Of a DNA stretch of 64,000 nucleotides, positions 1-8,945 are shown one piece after another. Position 1 is the stretch's first letter. Each line of letters opens with the position of its first letter. Below the pieces are notes generated by a model, which saw only the letters and a program-made list of their open reading frames with translations, did not search any database and was not told the origin of the DNA. The DNA is from Rhodococcus sp. 14-2483-1-2. GTDB lineage: Bacteria > Actinomycetota > Actinomycetes > Mycobacteriales > Mycobacteriaceae. The stretch spans positions 868,001 through 932,000 of the forward strand of contig NZ_NPFW01000022.1 of NCBI RefSeq assembly GCF_002259405.1, given 5' to 3'. The position numbers were made by a program, and so were the translations under genes.

Positions 1-1085
1 TCGTCCCAGGTGCTGGCCGCGACCAGAATTCCGGTGGCGAACGTCATGGCCACGAACGTGTACAGGGTGATCTTGCCGCCGCCGATCTTGTCGGCGAGCT
101 TGCCGCCGAACGGCCGCGACAACGACCCGAGCAACGGTCCGATGAAGGCGATCTGAGCGGCCTGCAGCGATGCCTGCGCCTGCAGAGCGGGAGTTGCGGG
201 TGCCCCGTCGGTGAGTCCGGCGAGGAAGTTGATCTGCAGTACCTGCCCGAACGCGAAGCTGAAGCCGATGAACGATCCGAACGTGCCGATGTACAGGAAG
301 GCGATCCACCACGAGTCCGAGAACTTCAACACGTCGATCATGGAGCGCCCGTTGGTCTTCTGGTTGTCCAGGTTGTCCATGTACAGCGCGGCACCGACGG
401 CGGCCAGCGCGATGAAGACGAGATAGACGGCGCACACGATCTCGGGGGCGGTGTTACCGATGGTGGCGATGACCAGCAAGCCGATGAGCTGGATGACGGG
501 CACACCGATGTTGCCGCCGCCCGCGTTCAAGCCGAGAGCCCATCCCTTCTCGCGCTGCGGATAGAACGCATTGATGTTCGTCATCGAGGACGCGAAGTTA
601 CCGCCGCCGAGTCCGGCGAACGCCGCAACGATGATGTACGTGGTGTACGACGCCGGGTTGAGCATGAAATACATCGTCAGCACGGTGGGGATCAGCAGCA
701 CCAGAGCACTGAAAATGGTCCAGTTACGCCCACCGAACTTCGCCGTGGCGAAGGTGTACGGAATCCGCAGGATCGCGCCGACGAGTGTGGGGACGGCCAC
801 GAGGAAGAACTTGCCCGCAGCGTCGATGCCGTAGACCGACAACGGCATGAACAGCACCATGACCGACCAGATCGACCAGATCGAGAATCCGACGTGCTCG
901 GCGATGACCGACCAGATCAGATTGCGCTTGGCGATCTGCTTGCCGCCGGCCTCCCATGCCTCGACGTCCTCGGAATTCCAGTGCGCGATGTGATGATTGA
1001 CGGAGACGGGAACCGTTCCGGGCGGAACGGTCGCCGTGGTGGCTGAGCCGGCATCTGCCGAAGCGCTGCGAGAAAGGCTGGTCAC
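1..1085 (-). CDS. narK: NarK-type nitrate/nitrite MFS transporter, C-terminal part missing
   Basis: Integral membrane nitrate/nitrite transporter of the major facilitator superfamily (nitrate-nitrite porter branch). The reading frame is open from the GTG at 1085 to the window edge (361 codons), so the C-terminus lies outside. The start is supported by AGGAGG six bases upstream. The N-terminal stretch before the first helix carries HWNSEDVEAWE, typical of actinobacterial NarK. Several hydrophobic helices follow, with the NNP-type glycine-rich segment FAGLGGGNFASSM and a second one, LNAGGGNIGVP, which in this family line the anion pathway. The next gene upstream is an unrelated MFS transporter, so no nitrate-reductase operon is visible on this side. 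Nitrate transport follows from family knowledge; direction and partner enzymes cannot be judged here. Confidence 0.88.
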   Translation of the reverse strand, partial: MTSLSRSASADAGSATTATVPPGTVPVSVNHHIAHWNSEDVEAWEAGGKQIAKRNLIWSVIAEHVGFSIWSIWSVMVLFMPLSVYGIDAAGKFFLVAVPTLVGAILRIPYTFATAKFGGRNWTIFSALVLLIPTVLTMYFMLNPASYTTYIIVAAFAGLGGGNFASSMTNINAFYPQREKGWALGLNAGGGNIGVPVIQLIGLLVIATIGNTAPEIVCAVYLVFIALAAVGAALYMDNLDNQKTNGRSMIDVLKFSDSWWIAFLYIGTFGSFIGFSFAFGQVLQINFLAGLTDGAPATPALQAQASLQAAQIAFIGPLLGSLSRPFGGKLADKIGGGKITLYTFVAMTFATGILVAASTWD

Positions 1086-1227
1086 GTGTGGCCTCCTGAT
1101 CGGTGTGTGGACCGAACATAGGAAAGCCATGTTGCAGCGGCGCTGCGTGCGATGACTCGGAAGATTAACTCGGTCTCACGCGATCACGGGCACCGACGTG
1201 AGATGAAGCGTCAACGGTCGTCGTGCG

Positions 1228-2469
1228 TCACCAGGTGTCTTCGAGCATCCTCGGTCGGCAGCACAGGAACCCTCCGACCAGCAGAACCGCCACACACCCG
1301 GTCAGCAGCACCAACGAGAGTCCCCATCCACCGGACTGCGTGTGCAGCAGCCCGAACAGAATCGGACCGGTCGAGGACACCACGTAACCCAGTCCCTGAG
1401 TGAACCCCGACAGCGAGGACGATCCCACCGCGGTACGCGTCCTGAGGTTGATCAGCGTCAGCGACATCGGGAAGGTCATCGTGCCCAGCCCGACCAGGCA
1501 CACCCACACGACCGTACCGGCGGCAGGCGACCAGTGCAGACCCGAGAAGCCACCGAAATAGCAGACCGCGGCGACCACCACGAGGCCGAACGGATTACGC
1601 ACTCGCGCACAGAGAGTCGGCGCGGCCAGCGACGTGACCAAGCCCATCGCGCCGAAGGCCGCGACAGAAGCACCGGCCAAGCCTTCTCCGATCCCCGCAT
1701 CGATCAACAGCGTCGGCAACCAGGTGAGCATGGAGTACGTGATCAGGGAGGTCATTGCGAACATCATCACCATCCCCCACGCCAGCGAGGATCGATGAAT
1801 TCGGCCGCTCGGTTCCACGCGCACCGCGGCCGATCCGGACTCGGCCGAGACGTCCTTCTCGTCGTGGCCGCGTCGGGCCACCACCACACCGAGCCACGGC
1901 AGTGCGGCCGCGACGCCGACCACGGCCCAGATCCCGATGGACACACGCCATCCGTGCGCGTCGGCGATGGGTACCGCGAGCAGCGGCGGGACCATGGTGC
2001 TGATCTGCATGACGCAGATGTAGACGGTGCTCACCACAGCGAGACGATCGGAGAAGTACCGCTTGACCAACGGCGGGATGACGACGTTCCCGATTCCCAT
2101 TCCCGCGAGGGCGATCGCGGACAGGGCGAGCAACGAGGCGGTGTTCGGCGCGAATGCACGGGTGGCCATGCCGATGGTGGTCAGTGCCATGGCCAGCAGC
2201 GCAGCTCGCTCGAGACCGGTGCGCTTGGCGAGAAACGGTGTTGCCAGACCGAACACGGCGAACATCGCCGGGGGCAACATTCCGACGACGCCGACAACCG
2301 TGTCGCCGAACTCGAGGTCGGTGCCGATCCTGCCGAACAGCGGGCTGATCGAGGTCACTGCCGCCCGCAGTGTCAGGGCTGACAGAACGATCGCGGAGAA
2401 GACGAGAATTCGCCCGCGCAGGAGCGAGGTACCGACGGTTCGGGCGGCGGGGACGGTAGGCGCACTCAC
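1228..2469 (-). CDS. CynX/NimT-like MFS transporter
   Basis: About 413 residues with roughly 12 hydrophobic segments, resembling the CynX/NimT/YycB branch of MFS permeases (cyanate, nitroimidazole and similar small-molecule exporters). The substrate cannot be inferred. A longer open frame reaches 2823 but runs antisense through the divergent regulator, so I place the start at GTG 2469. That codon sits six bases after a TATGAT box, with TTGCAC 17 bases further upstream, suggesting a leaderless transcript. The gene is divergent from the FCD-family regulator at 2551, which probably controls it. There is no M. tuberculosis counterpart in this syntenic position. Confidence 0.85.
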   Translation of the reverse strand: MSAPTVPAARTVGTSLLRGRILVFSAIVLSALTLRAAVTSISPLFGRIGTDLEFGDTVVGVVGMLPPAMFAVFGLATPFLAKRTGLERAALLAMALTTIGMATRAFAPNTASLLALSAIALAGMGIGNVVIPPLVKRYFSDRLAVVSTVYICVMQISTMVPPLLAVPIADAHGWRVSIGIWAVVGVAAALPWLGVVVARRGHDEKDVSAESGSAAVRVEPSGRIHRSSLAWGMVMMFAMTSLITYSMLTWLPTLLIDAGIGEGLAGASVAAFGAMGLVTSLAAPTLCARVRNPFGLVVVAAVCYFGGFSGLHWSPAAGTVVWVCLVGLGTMTFPMSLTLINLRTRTAVGSSSLSGFTQGLGYVVSSTGPILFGLLHTQSGGWGLSLVLLTGCVAVLLVGGFLCCRPRMLEDTW

Positions 2470-2475
2470 CGCGTA

Positions 2476-2504
2476 ATCATAGGATGACCGGATCATTGGG
2501 TGCA
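2476..2504 (-). promoter_or_regulatory. Putative promoter of the CynX-like transporter
   Basis: Reading the minus strand, TTGCAC (2504-2499) and TATGAT (2481-2476) are separated by 17 bases. TATGAT ends six bases before the GTG at 2469, a spacing expected for a leaderless mRNA. The divergent regulator gene begins at 2551, so an operator for it would fit in this 80-bp interval, but no clear palindrome stands out. Confidence 0.5.
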
Positions 2505-2550
2505 AAGCATTACTATCGACGCTGCAACGTCCCCGGCATGAGGAGCCCAC

Positions 2551-3261
2551 GTGCGGCAGGTCCAGCGATCGAGCCTGATCTCCCAGGTGACGGCTGCGCT
2601 GCGCGAGGAGATCACCTCGCAGCGATGGCCGGTGGGTACCCGCATTCCCACGGAACCCGAACTGTGCGAGATGACCGGCACCGGGCGAAACACCGTGCGT
2701 GAAGCAGTGCAGGCACTCGTCCACGCAGGCATGGTCGAACGCAGGCAGGGTTCGGGCACGTTCGTCATGACGTGCTCCGACCTGGGCGGAACCTTGGGCA
2801 AGTACTTCTCGGACGCTCGGCACCGCGACGTCACCGAGCTACGCGAGACACTGGAAGTCACCGCGGCGGCTCTTGCAGCCGACCGACGCGACGACGACGA
2901 CATCGTCGCGATGCTGAGCGCGCTGGCCGATCGCAATGCGGCGTGGTCCGACGAAACGCCGCTGGCGGATGCCGTTCGGATCGACGCACGGCTGCACCGC
3001 GCCATCGTCGCGGCCAGCCACAACGCCATCTATCTGGAGTTCTACGATTCACTGCTGCCGGTGATCCACGACGCCATGCGCCACCATGCGATCGAGCACG
3101 ACGACGATTACATCGACGAACACACCACACTCGTGGCGGCGGTCATCGACGGCGACGCCGCCCGCGCGATGCATGCCGCTCGATCTCTGTTCCACGAACT
3201 CTCCGAATCACCGGCTCGCGCAGAGGAACTCCCGGCTCGCGCAGCAGAACTCACAGAATGA
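2551..3261 (+). CDS. GntR-family regulator, FadR/FCD type
   Basis: A 236-residue DNA-binding regulator. An N-terminal winged helix (about residues 5-72) contains IPTEPELCEMTGTGRNTVREAV-like recognition sequence, and a helical FCD ligand domain follows (about 90-215). FCD domains bind a metal and small carboxylates in many relatives. The GTG start at 2551 has AGGAG five bases upstream. The C-terminus ends in a short duplicated Pro-Ala-Arg-Ala-Glu-Glu-Leu type repeat. It is transcribed away from the CynX-like transporter, its most likely target. Its 3' end overlaps the convergent gene at 3251 by 11 bp. The effector is unknown. Confidence 0.88.
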   Translation: MRQVQRSSLISQVTAALREEITSQRWPVGTRIPTEPELCEMTGTGRNTVREAVQALVHAGMVERRQGSGTFVMTCSDLGGTLGKYFSDARHRDVTELRETLEVTAAALAADRRDDDDIVAMLSALADRNAAWSDETPLADAVRIDARLHRAIVAASHNAIYLEFYDSLLPVIHDAMRHHAIEHDDDYIDEHTTLVAAVIDGDAARAMHAARSLFHELSESPARAEELPARAAELTE

Positions 3262-4105
3262 GGCGCACCAGATCTGCTGTTCGTGCCAAGCCGGGGAAGG
3301 CCTCCGACGTCGAACGTGGGTGAAGCGCGTGCACTGCGAGACGAAAGATCAACGCGCGCAACAACATCTGCGGCCATTCCGGTAGATCGTCCCAGCGGCC
3401 GACCAGACCGTCGTCGGCGTCACCCCAGGAGAGGGCGTCCACCACGGCCACCCCGGCAGCCCACGGCGCGGGACGCCAGTACGGGGTGATGTCACTGATT
3501 CCGGGGGCATCGCTTCCGGAGAACAACACCGTTCCGAACAGATCACCGTGCACCAACTGATCAGGCGACTCGACCGGCTTGCGTAGTGTCGCAAGCTGTT
3601 TGACCAATTCCAGGCTGCTCTTGCCATCGCTGGACGACGGCTCGGGTGCGCCTGCACCGCGAGCCGAGCGCAGCGGGACCGCCTCCCATGCAGCTCTGTC
3701 GGCAGCAACGAACACGTCCACGTCGGCCCACGGCGCCACGGGCGGCTGAACCAGGAATCGGGGTCGCTCGAGTTGCGCGGTCGCCGCATGCAACCGCATC
3801 GACAACGAGATCACCTCATCGTGACGGGGCTCCGGTTCACCGGCGACGAACGTGTCCGCTCGCCAGCCCGACACGACGTAACGGCCGTCGGTGGAACGCA
3901 CCGGTCGGGCGAGACGAACCCCGTCCACGGTCAAGGTCTCGCGCACCTTGGCCGACCACGCGGCGCGAGCATGGTCTGCCACCGGAGACAGCACGACGTC
4001 GCCCAGACGCCATCCACCGTCCCAGTCCGCGCCGAGAGGTGCAGGCTCGACATCGCGCAGCCCGAACGTAGAGATCACGTGCTGAGGAGGTTCGACAGAG
4101 CTCAC
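3251..4105 (-). CDS. TIGR02569 family protein (Rv3205c-like)
   Basis: A protein of about 284 residues matching the actinobacterial TIGR02569 family, whose function is not established. Sequence features include PPQHVISTFG near the N-terminus and QLVHGDLFGTVLFS followed by ISDITPYWRPAPWA. The HGDL...D arrangement resembles the catalytic loop of aminoglycoside-phosphotransferase folds, so a kinase-like fold is plausible but unproven. I chose GTG 4105 because a TAGCGT box lies seven bases before it and the family starts just ahead of PPxHV; the frame stays open to 4153. It is immediately downstream of moeZ, as Rv3205c follows Rv3206c in M. tuberculosis. Confidence 0.75.
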   Translation of the reverse strand: MSSVEPPQHVISTFGLRDVEPAPLGADWDGGWRLGDVVLSPVADHARAAWSAKVRETLTVDGVRLARPVRSTDGRYVVSGWRADTFVAGEPEPRHDEVISLSMRLHAATAQLERPRFLVQPPVAPWADVDVFVAADRAAWEAVPLRSARGAGAPEPSSSDGKSSLELVKQLATLRKPVESPDQLVHGDLFGTVLFSGSDAPGISDITPYWRPAPWAAGVAVVDALSWGDADDGLVGRWDDLPEWPQMLLRALIFRLAVHALHPRSTSEAFPGLARTADLVRLIL

Positions 4106-4165
4106 GAGCGCCACGCTACCGCCGATCGCGGTGCCACTGCGAACGACGCGCACACACGGACCACA

Positions 4166-5332
4166 TCAGTACATGGGCAGACCGGGATCGATCTGCTTGG
4201 CCCACTCCACTATTCCGCCGTGCAGATGGGAGGCGTCCGAGAAACCGGCACCGACGAGGGCAGAGAGCACCTCTGCGGACCTGATGCCGGTTTTGCAATA
4301 GAGCACGATGGGGATGTGCTGCGGGAGATCTGCCATCGCGGCCCCCGACAGAATTCGATCCTTGGGTATCGAACGCGCACCGTCGATGCGGACGATGTCC
4401 CACTCCACCGGCTCACGCACGTCGATCAGGGCAACCTCGCGACCGGACTGCATCATTGCGTGCAGCTCCGCCGGGGTGATCGACTCACCGGTGGATTCGG
4501 TGGCCGGGACCACTCCGCAGAATGCCTCGTAATCGATCAGCTCGGTGATCGGCGTTCGATGCGGGTCCCGAGTCAGACCGACGGTTCGATAGCTCATGGC
4601 CAGGGCGTCGTAGATCATCAAGCGACCCAGCAACGTCTCGCCGATTCCGGTGATCAGCTTGATGGCCTCGGTGACCATGACCGACCCGATCGACGCGCAC
4701 AGCACCCCCAGCACCCCACCCTCGGCGCACGAAGGCACCATGCCCGGCGGCGGAGCCTCGGGGTACAGGTCGCGATAGTTGATGCCTGCGTCGCCGGGGG
4801 CCCGATCCCAGAACACCGACACCTGCCCCTCGAACCGGTAGATCGAACCCCACACGTACGGGATTCCGACCAGGGCAGCCGCGTCGTTGACGAGGTATCG
4901 GGTGGCGAAGTTGTCGGTCCCGTCGAGCACGAGGTCGTACTGCCGAAAGAGCTCGAGCGCGTTCGACGAGTCGAGTCGAACACGGTGCAGCGCCACCTCG
5001 ACGCCGTCGTTGAGTTCGAGAATCGAGTCCCTGGCGCTGTCGGCCTTCGGACGACCCACGTCGGATCGGCCGTGAATGATCTGCCGTTGCAGGTTCGACA
5101 GTTCGACATCGTCGAATTCCACGATGCCCAGAGTTCCGACACCGGCAGCTGCGAGATACAGCAGCGCGGGTGAACCCAGTCCCCCGGCACCGACGACGAG
5201 CACGCGGGCGTTGCGCAGTCGCTTCTGACCGTCGGTTCCGACACTGGGAATGATCAGGTGCCGGCTGTACCGCGCGACGTCCTCGGGCGTCAGTTCGCCT
5301 GCGGGTTCGACCAGCGGAGGTAGGTGGACCAC
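4166..5332 (-). CDS. moeZ: MoeZ: adenylyltransferase/sulfurtransferase
   Basis: A 388-residue two-domain enzyme that activates and sulfurates ubiquitin-like sulfur carriers (MoaD- and CysO-type) for molybdopterin and cysteine synthesis. The N-terminal ThiF/MoeB domain has the ATP-binding loop VVGAGGLGSPALLYLA (about 47-62) and the conserved RQIIHG and DGTDNF segments. The C-terminal rhodanese domain (about 290-388) carries the active-site loop YCKTGIRS with Cys346. Length and domain order match M. tuberculosis MoeZ (Rv3206c). The start is GTG 5332. Neighbours keep the Rv3205c-Rv3207c order. Confidence 0.93.
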   Translation of the reverse strand: MVHLPPLVEPAGELTPEDVARYSRHLIIPSVGTDGQKRLRNARVLVVGAGGLGSPALLYLAAAGVGTLGIVEFDDVELSNLQRQIIHGRSDVGRPKADSARDSILELNDGVEVALHRVRLDSSNALELFRQYDLVLDGTDNFATRYLVNDAAALVGIPYVWGSIYRFEGQVSVFWDRAPGDAGINYRDLYPEAPPPGMVPSCAEGGVLGVLCASIGSVMVTEAIKLITGIGETLLGRLMIYDALAMSYRTVGLTRDPHRTPITELIDYEAFCGVVPATESTGESITPAELHAMMQSGREVALIDVREPVEWDIVRIDGARSIPKDRILSGAAMADLPQHIPIVLYCKTGIRSAEVLSALVGAGFSDASHLHGGIVEWAKQIDPGLPMY

Positions 5333-5421
5333 GACGCAGCGACGCTCCTCGACTCGACACGGCGGCCGGTGACCCGATCGCCTCGTTCGAATCTAACTCA
5401 GCCCGTCCGACTCTCGACCGA

Positions 5422-6501
5422 TCAGCCTCGCGGGTAGGGCCACGGATTGAATCGGCACGTCTTGCCGTCCATGGGCACGACGCCCGCCGGGTCCAGTCGC
5501 GCGATGTCGTCGTTGGACGTCCCGAACGTCTGCTGCATCATCACTGGGGCGAGCCCGCCGTCGGTCTCGCACGGTTGGTGCTGCTGATAACCGATCGCGT
5601 GGCCGACCTCGTGGTTGATCTGGTACTGGCGGTACGAGCCGATGTCGCCCTGGAACGAGATCGCCCCGCGCACCCATCTCGGCTCGTTCAGCACCACTCG
5701 CTCGATGCCGGGGTTGTAGCAGGACACCTCGAGTTGGATGTCGTAGCCACAGGCCTGCCGGATCGACATCTGCGACGTCAGCGAGATCCTGAAGTCGGGA
5801 TCGCCCTGATCGATTCGACGGAATCCGAACCGTGGGTCGTTCGTCCAACTCTTGGGATTGGCGAGGGTCTGATCCACCAAGCGGCCGAACGACTCGTCGC
5901 CGCCGAACCCGACCGTGTCCACGCCGTCCTCGACCTCGACCGTGTAGGTGAACACCCGTTCGGTCCCCTGCCCCACCTGCTCGGTGGTGCCAGGCACGGT
6001 GTGCCACGTTCCGGCTCCCTGGACTGCGAACGGACCACCGTCGGGCAGCTCACCCGACGAGACCGACGCCGCGAAATTGCCGTCGGCCTGCGGCGGCACG
6101 CCGATGATTCCGGTGCCCGACGTCGTATCCGAACTCAAGGTGCCGAATCCGGGATCGGCGTTGGTGGACTGCGCGACAGTGCCGGTGACGGGGTCACCGG
6201 TGCGCACGGCATCGAAGACGACGAGTGCGGTCACCACGATCAGAATCGGCACCGCGTACGCCCGCCATCCGTAGGTGGACGCGAACTTTCCGAGCTTGCT
6301 CTGCTTCTTGACGTCGCGTTCCGGACGACGACTGCGCTGCTTGACCTCGCGTTGTGTCGGGTCCCACTGAGCGCGGAGCGGTTGATGCGACCCGCGACTT
6401 CCCACGGTGCGTGGGTAATCGTCCGACCGATCGTCGTACCCCTCGTCGACGCCGCCCGACTGCACACCACCGCGGATACGCGGCCCGCCTCGGTCAGTCA
6501 C
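5422..6501 (-). CDS. DUF3152 membrane-anchored zincin-like protein
   Basis: A 359-residue protein similar to Rv3207c. A charged, Arg-rich cytoplasmic N-terminus (1-80) precedes one membrane helix (about 82-99). A low-complexity Thr/Ser/Gly linker leads to an extracytoplasmic DUF3152 domain. This domain ends with a metzincin-type zinc site, HEVGHAIGYQQH, starting at His297, and has several cysteines (for example in ACGYDIQLEVSCYNPG and near the C-terminus) that could form disulfides. The motif predicts a secreted metalloprotease-like fold; activity has not been shown for the family as far as I know. It lies upstream of moeZ on the same strand and is divergent from the TetR gene. Confidence 0.85.
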   Translation of the reverse strand: MTDRGGPRIRGGVQSGGVDEGYDDRSDDYPRTVGSRGSHQPLRAQWDPTQREVKQRSRRPERDVKKQSKLGKFASTYGWRAYAVPILIVVTALVVFDAVRTGDPVTGTVAQSTNADPGFGTLSSDTTSGTGIIGVPPQADGNFAASVSSGELPDGGPFAVQGAGTWHTVPGTTEQVGQGTERVFTYTVEVEDGVDTVGFGGDESFGRLVDQTLANPKSWTNDPRFGFRRIDQGDPDFRISLTSQMSIRQACGYDIQLEVSCYNPGIERVVLNEPRWVRGAISFQGDIGSYRQYQINHEVGHAIGYQQHQPCETDGGLAPVMMQQTFGTSNDDIARLDPAGVVPMDGKTCRFNPWPYPRG

Positions 6502-6690
6502 TCGCTCACGATCTCACAATCCTCACCGCCCGCCGCTCGGCACGCCGATACCGGGACGGGAACTATCGGGTTTCAGGTACGAAAACATCGTACGAACAAA
6601 CCGCTCGACGTGATCCGGTATTGCCCACTTTCCGCAACGGTCCCCCAGGATCCCGTGAGTGAAGGCAGCCACGCGTATCGTTGCCCGTGA

Positions 6691-7455
<765 letters not shown>

Positions 7456-7471
7456 ATACCGACCCACGAAC

Positions 7472-7512
7472 ACGACACGCCCCTCACTCGATTCGAGTGA
7501 GGGGCGTGTCGT
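7472..7512. terminator. Bidirectional stem-loop terminator
   Basis: A nearly perfect inverted repeat with 20-bp arms (7472-7491 and 7493-7512), centred on CTCGATTCGAG. It lies between the convergent ends of the TetR gene (7455) and the DUF3107 gene (7528), so it can terminate both. There is no U-tract, as is usual in GC-rich actinobacteria. Confidence 0.85.
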
Positions 7513-7527
7513 GCGTTCCGAGCAGTC

Positions 7528-7755
7528 TCAGGCGGTCGCGAATCCGACCTTCCGAGCATCGGACGGACCGATCTCGACGTACGACACCTTGGAAGCCTGG
7601 ATCAAGAACTTGCGTCCCTTCTCGTCCTCCAACGACAGCACTCCGTCCTTACCGGCGAAGGCGGTCGATACGAGCGCTTCGACCTCGGCCGGGGACTGCG
7701 TGCTGTTCACGACGAGCTCACGGGAACTCTCCGAAACACCGATCTTGACCTCCAC
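7528..7755 (-). CDS. DUF3107 protein (TB9.4/Rv3208A-like)
   Basis: A 75-residue protein beginning EVKIGVSESSREL and ending in YVEIGPSDARKVGF, matching the DUF3107 family represented by the M. tuberculosis antigen TB9.4 (Rv3208A). Function is unknown. The frame extends upstream to 7779, but GTG 7755 is preceded by GGAGG at a six-base spacing and matches the family N-terminus. No Rv3209 counterpart lies in the 130 bp before the next gene. Confidence 0.85.
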   Translation of the reverse strand: MEVKIGVSESSRELVVNSTQSPAEVEALVSTAFAGKDGVLSLEDEKGRKFLIQASKVSYVEIGPSDARKVGFATA

Positions 7756-7884
7756 GGTCAACCTCCGAACTCTCGACAACTCTGCTCACGCCAGGCTAGT
7801 GCAGCGGGGTCGAACCAGACGCCCGACGCCCTGTGCTGTCAGCGAACACCGCCCTGTGCTGCCGGCGAACACCGGCCACAGCGG

Positions 7885-8607
7885 TCAGTCCAGTCCGAGT
7901 GAGGACATCCGTTCCGCGTGCTGTTCCTGCATGCGGTCGAACAGTGCGACGACGCCGTTGAGGTCTCCCGACGCGGTGATGACGAGATCGGTCAGTGACT
8001 CGCGGCGCGCGAGCACGAACTGCGCCTGGGTGATGGCCTCGCCGAGCAGACGACGACCCCACAGCATCAGTCGCGCTTTCTCCTGCGAGCTCGCGCGAAC
8101 CCGGTCGGACACCTCGTGCACCACGAACTCCGAGTGCCCGGTCTCGGCGAGCACGTCGCGAACGATCTCGGCCACGTCGGGGTCGAGACTGTGCGCGATC
8201 TGCCGGTAGAAATCGGCCGCGATGCCGTCTCCCACGTATGCCTTGACCAGTGACTCCAACCACGTCGACGGAGTCGTCGACTCGTGGTACTCGTCCAGGG
8301 CGCGAACGAACGGGTCCATCGAGGCGTAGACGTCGAGACCGCGGTCCGACAAGGCCTTCTGCAATGTCTCGAAGTGGCTCATCTCTGCAGCCGCCATGCT
8401 CGCGAGCGCGACACGACCCTCCATGGACGGAGCCATCCGAGCGTCGTCCGCCAGGCGATAGAACGCAGATATCTCGCCGTATGCGAGCACCGCGAACAGA
8501 TCCGGGATACCGGGGTGATCGTGCGCGATCGCCGGCTCGACTCGGTCCGACTCGATGAGCGTGGTGGGTGAAACTGAGGACGACGGCTCCGACGAATGGG
8601 CTCCCAT
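7885..8607 (-). CDS. Ferritin-like fold protein (Rv3210c-like)
   Basis: A 240-residue all-helical protein resembling the ferritin-like/MiaE-type group found next to rhlE in actinobacteria. Candidate di-iron ligands are spaced as in ferritin-like bundles: YGEISAFYRLADDAR, AAAEMSHFETLQKAL and a later ETGHSEFVVHEV. Family members are annotated as hydroxylase-like, but no substrate is known, so I make no functional claim. The ATG at 8607 was chosen because the family N-terminus is variable and the frame upstream lacks homology. Divergent from rhlE. Confidence 0.78.
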   Translation of the reverse strand: MGAHSSEPSSSVSPTTLIESDRVEPAIAHDHPGIPDLFAVLAYGEISAFYRLADDARMAPSMEGRVALASMAAAEMSHFETLQKALSDRGLDVYASMDPFVRALDEYHESTTPSTWLESLVKAYVGDGIAADFYRQIAHSLDPDVAEIVRDVLAETGHSEFVVHEVSDRVRASSQEKARLMLWGRRLLGEAITQAQFVLARRESLTDLVITASGDLNGVVALFDRMQEQHAERMSSLGLD

Positions 8608-8945
8608 GCGGCAATCGTAGTCCCGTGCCCGACGCCTCGTCTCGGCGCGCGCCGGACCCGCCGTGACCTGCCGACAATGGAGAAATCCGTTCGGCAAGCT
8701 ACCATGGTGCTCGATCGTCGCTCGCGGACCGATGAAACGGACCGAAGAATCACGCGACGGTCATCGATAATGTGTGCGCACCTGATCCGGGTCGCCTCGA
8801 CAGCTTCGCCGCAGCGGACATCGCAGTTCGCGGCCGCGCTGAGGCTGACGGCGACATCACATCGGATCGAGGGCATCGACTTCGGCCGGCAATAGGCCTA
8901 TGCCCTTCCTCGTGCGCACGTTCGACCACGAGGAAGGCCAGTCCC
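8608..8945. other. 338-bp intergenic region between the ferritin-like gene and rhlE
   Basis: It must hold the divergent promoters of the flanking genes and a long 5' leader for the helicase mRNA. A weak TACCAT hexamer sits near 8700 on the plus strand. Open frames within it have low-quality coding character and no recognisable product. The only clear element is the GAGGAAGG ribosome site at 8930-8937. Confidence 0.5.

Noticed and set aside
1342-2382. 346-codon plus-strand open frame
   Set aside because: It runs antisense through the CynX-like transporter and has a low-complexity Arg/His/Gln-rich translation typical of a shadow frame in GC-rich DNA.
3773-5173. 466-codon open frame antisense to moeZ
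   Set aside because: Covers the opposite strand of moeZ and the TIGR02569 gene; no recognisable domain.
8772-8945. Upstream GTG start extending rhlE by 58 residues
   Set aside because: The added sequence lacks helicase family likeness and normal codon character, and a strong ribosome site stands before 8946 instead.
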